Source: Aquimarina acroporae
Lineage (GTDB): Bacteria; Bacteroidota; Bacteroidia; Flavobacteriales; Flavobacteriaceae
Direction: 5' to 3'
NCBI RefSeq assembly: GCF_023195925.1
Contig: NZ_JALPRE010000019.1
Location: forward strand, 41,331-105,330
Length of the DNA stretch: 64,000 bases
Position 1 is the stretch's first letter. Every line of letters begins with the position of its first letter. The position numbers and the translations under genes were made by a program. The notes under the pieces were generated by a model that worked only from the letters and a program-made list of their open reading frames with translations, did no database searches and was not told the origin of the DNA. Positions 63,525-64,000 of the stretch are shown piece after piece.

Positions 63525-63698
63525 ATGAGAGACTTAACAAATAGTGAATTATCACATGTAAATGGAGGTACAGAAGTAAGTGGTCAAGCTTTAGTAGCTA
63601 CTGCAGTAGCTGTTGCAGCAACGGCTGCAACTGGTGTAGGAGCAGTTGGTATAGCGGTGATCTTAATAAATGCCGCTATTGAAATATATGATAATTGA
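63525..63698 (+). CDS. Double-glycine bacteriocin-like precursor 3
   Basis: A 57-residue peptide: leader MRDLTNSELSHVNGG, core Ala/Val/Gly-rich, ending INAAIEIYDN. It lies 10 bases after precursor 2. Cores 2 and 3 could be a pair of complementary helices, but this is not certain. Confidence 0.85.
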   Translation: MRDLTNSELSHVNGGTEVSGQALVATAVAVAATAATGVGAVGIAVILINAAIEIYDN

Positions 63699-63712
63699 TC
63701 TAATAAGAAGAG

Positions 63713-63742
63713 GAGGTGGTTTTTTAAATCACCTCTTTTTTT
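63713..63742 (+). terminator. Terminator after the three bacteriocin-like genes
   Basis: GAGGTGGTTT and AAATCACCTC pair (one wobble) and are followed by seven T, 15 bases after the last stop. Confidence 0.85.
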
Positions 63743-63801
63743 AAGAAAACAATAAATACTTTAAAATAAAATACAACCGAGTATACTCTAAAAGATATGC
63801 C

Positions 63802-63945
63802 ATGAAAAATAAAAAGAGAACTATTTTGTGTTTAAATAAAAATGCGATTTCAAAACTAGGATTAAAGAAGGTTCAAGGAGGAGTGCATACATCTTGTACA
63901 CCTTTATGTAATGAACAGAAAAAAAATTACTTTCTAAACCTATAG
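63802..63945 (+). CDS. Lanthipeptide-type precursor 2
   Basis: A 47-residue peptide: leader MKNKKRTILCLNKNAISKL then GLKKVQGG, similar to precursor 1 in its MKNKK start, L-hydrophobic-L pattern and GG end. The 20-residue core VHTSCTPLCNEQ then KKNYFLNL has two Cys and three Ser/Thr before them, allowing two small rings. It begins just after a terminator, so it has a separate promoter, and it is 10 bases before the export-gene start. Confidence 0.75.
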   Translation: MKNKKRTILCLNKNAISKLGLKKVQGGVHTSCTPLCNEQKKNYFLNL

Positions 63946-63955
63946 TTCTGGTACG

Positions 63956-64000
63956 ATGAGTTCAAATTTATTTCGTAGGGAAGCTATAGCGAATAATACA
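63956..64000 (+). CDS. Start of a probable CvaA/HlyD-type export adaptor (cut by window edge)
   Basis: Only the first 15 codons are present: MSSNLFRREAIANNT. The LFR-E-A pattern matches the N terminus of HlyD/CvaA-type membrane fusion proteins (MFRxEAxEN), which carry double-glycine peptides out together with a peptidase-containing ABC transporter. The context, five leader-bearing precursor genes just upstream, supports that call; the rest of the gene is out of the window. Confidence 0.6.
   Translation, partial: MSSNLFRREAIANNT

Noticed and set aside
1..64000. tRNA, rRNA, CRISPR arrays and complete insertion sequences
   Set aside because: I saw no cloverleaf-like gene, no regularly spaced direct repeats of 25-40 bases, and no transposase with flanking inverted repeats.

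Overview
The window reads as one contiguous piece of a flavobacterial chromosome, closest in flavour to Aquimarina-like Flavobacteriaceae. The evidence is AT-rich DNA, genes without purine-rich ribosome sites, promoters of the Bacteroidota type (TTTG spaced from TAnnTTTG), several proteins with a C-terminal type IX secretion (Por) tail, SusC/TonB-type outer membrane beta-barrel proteins and many flavobacterial lipoproteins. I found no rRNA, tRNA, CRISPR array, complete insertion sequence or prophage.

Left part (1-12.6 kb): pheT, a secreted basic protein, a TlpA-like lipoprotein, a DUF2911/TPR protein, the pta-ackA acetate operon, an unlisted 58-residue Cys-rich peptide gene, and a large secreted endonuclease I with FN3, lamin-tail and GEVED domains. 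12.6-16.8 kb holds an accessory pair: a CD-NTase-like domain fused to a two-helix SLATT-like membrane module, with two of the three expected catalytic acids changed to Asn, followed by a polytopic membrane protein with an AIM24-like tail. 16.8-30 kb has an ArsR/SRPBCC pair with two clear operators, three AraC-type regulators, recG, an M1 aminopeptidase and tandem patatins. 30-51 kb is mostly ordinary: a DsrE / M20 peptidase / FMN glutamate-synthase-like operon, secreted metalloproteases, a UvrD/PcrA-type helicase (TTG start), YrdC-type tRNA modification, OmpA, GT2, holA, MFS, SDR, and an Lrp regulator divergent from a PLP enzyme of methionine/cystathionine type.

51.3-51.9 kb holds two tandem 28-codon genes with their own promoter and terminator. 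Their products are clearly related, and ten codons differ only synonymously, so they are almost certainly translated. I do not recognise the family, and it is the best candidate for something undescribed. 51.9-60.9 kb has a DUF2147 protein, fumC, a 56-residue membrane protein, a TonB-type outer membrane protein, an ArsC-like protein, prfB with a textbook programmed +1 frameshift, and a DUF5117-type metalloprotease.

The right end (61.0-64.0 kb) is the start of a peptide natural-product locus. It contains a LanC cyclase with all zinc ligands, two lanthipeptide-type precursors, three double-glycine bacteriocin-like precursors in an operon, and the first 15 codons of what looks like a CvaA/HlyD-type export adaptor running off the edge. 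Two precursor transcripts share an unusual upstream module: a near-perfect 30-36 bp palindrome about 58 bp before TTTGTT-N6-AAAGCGCTT. Remnants of a third module lie between them.
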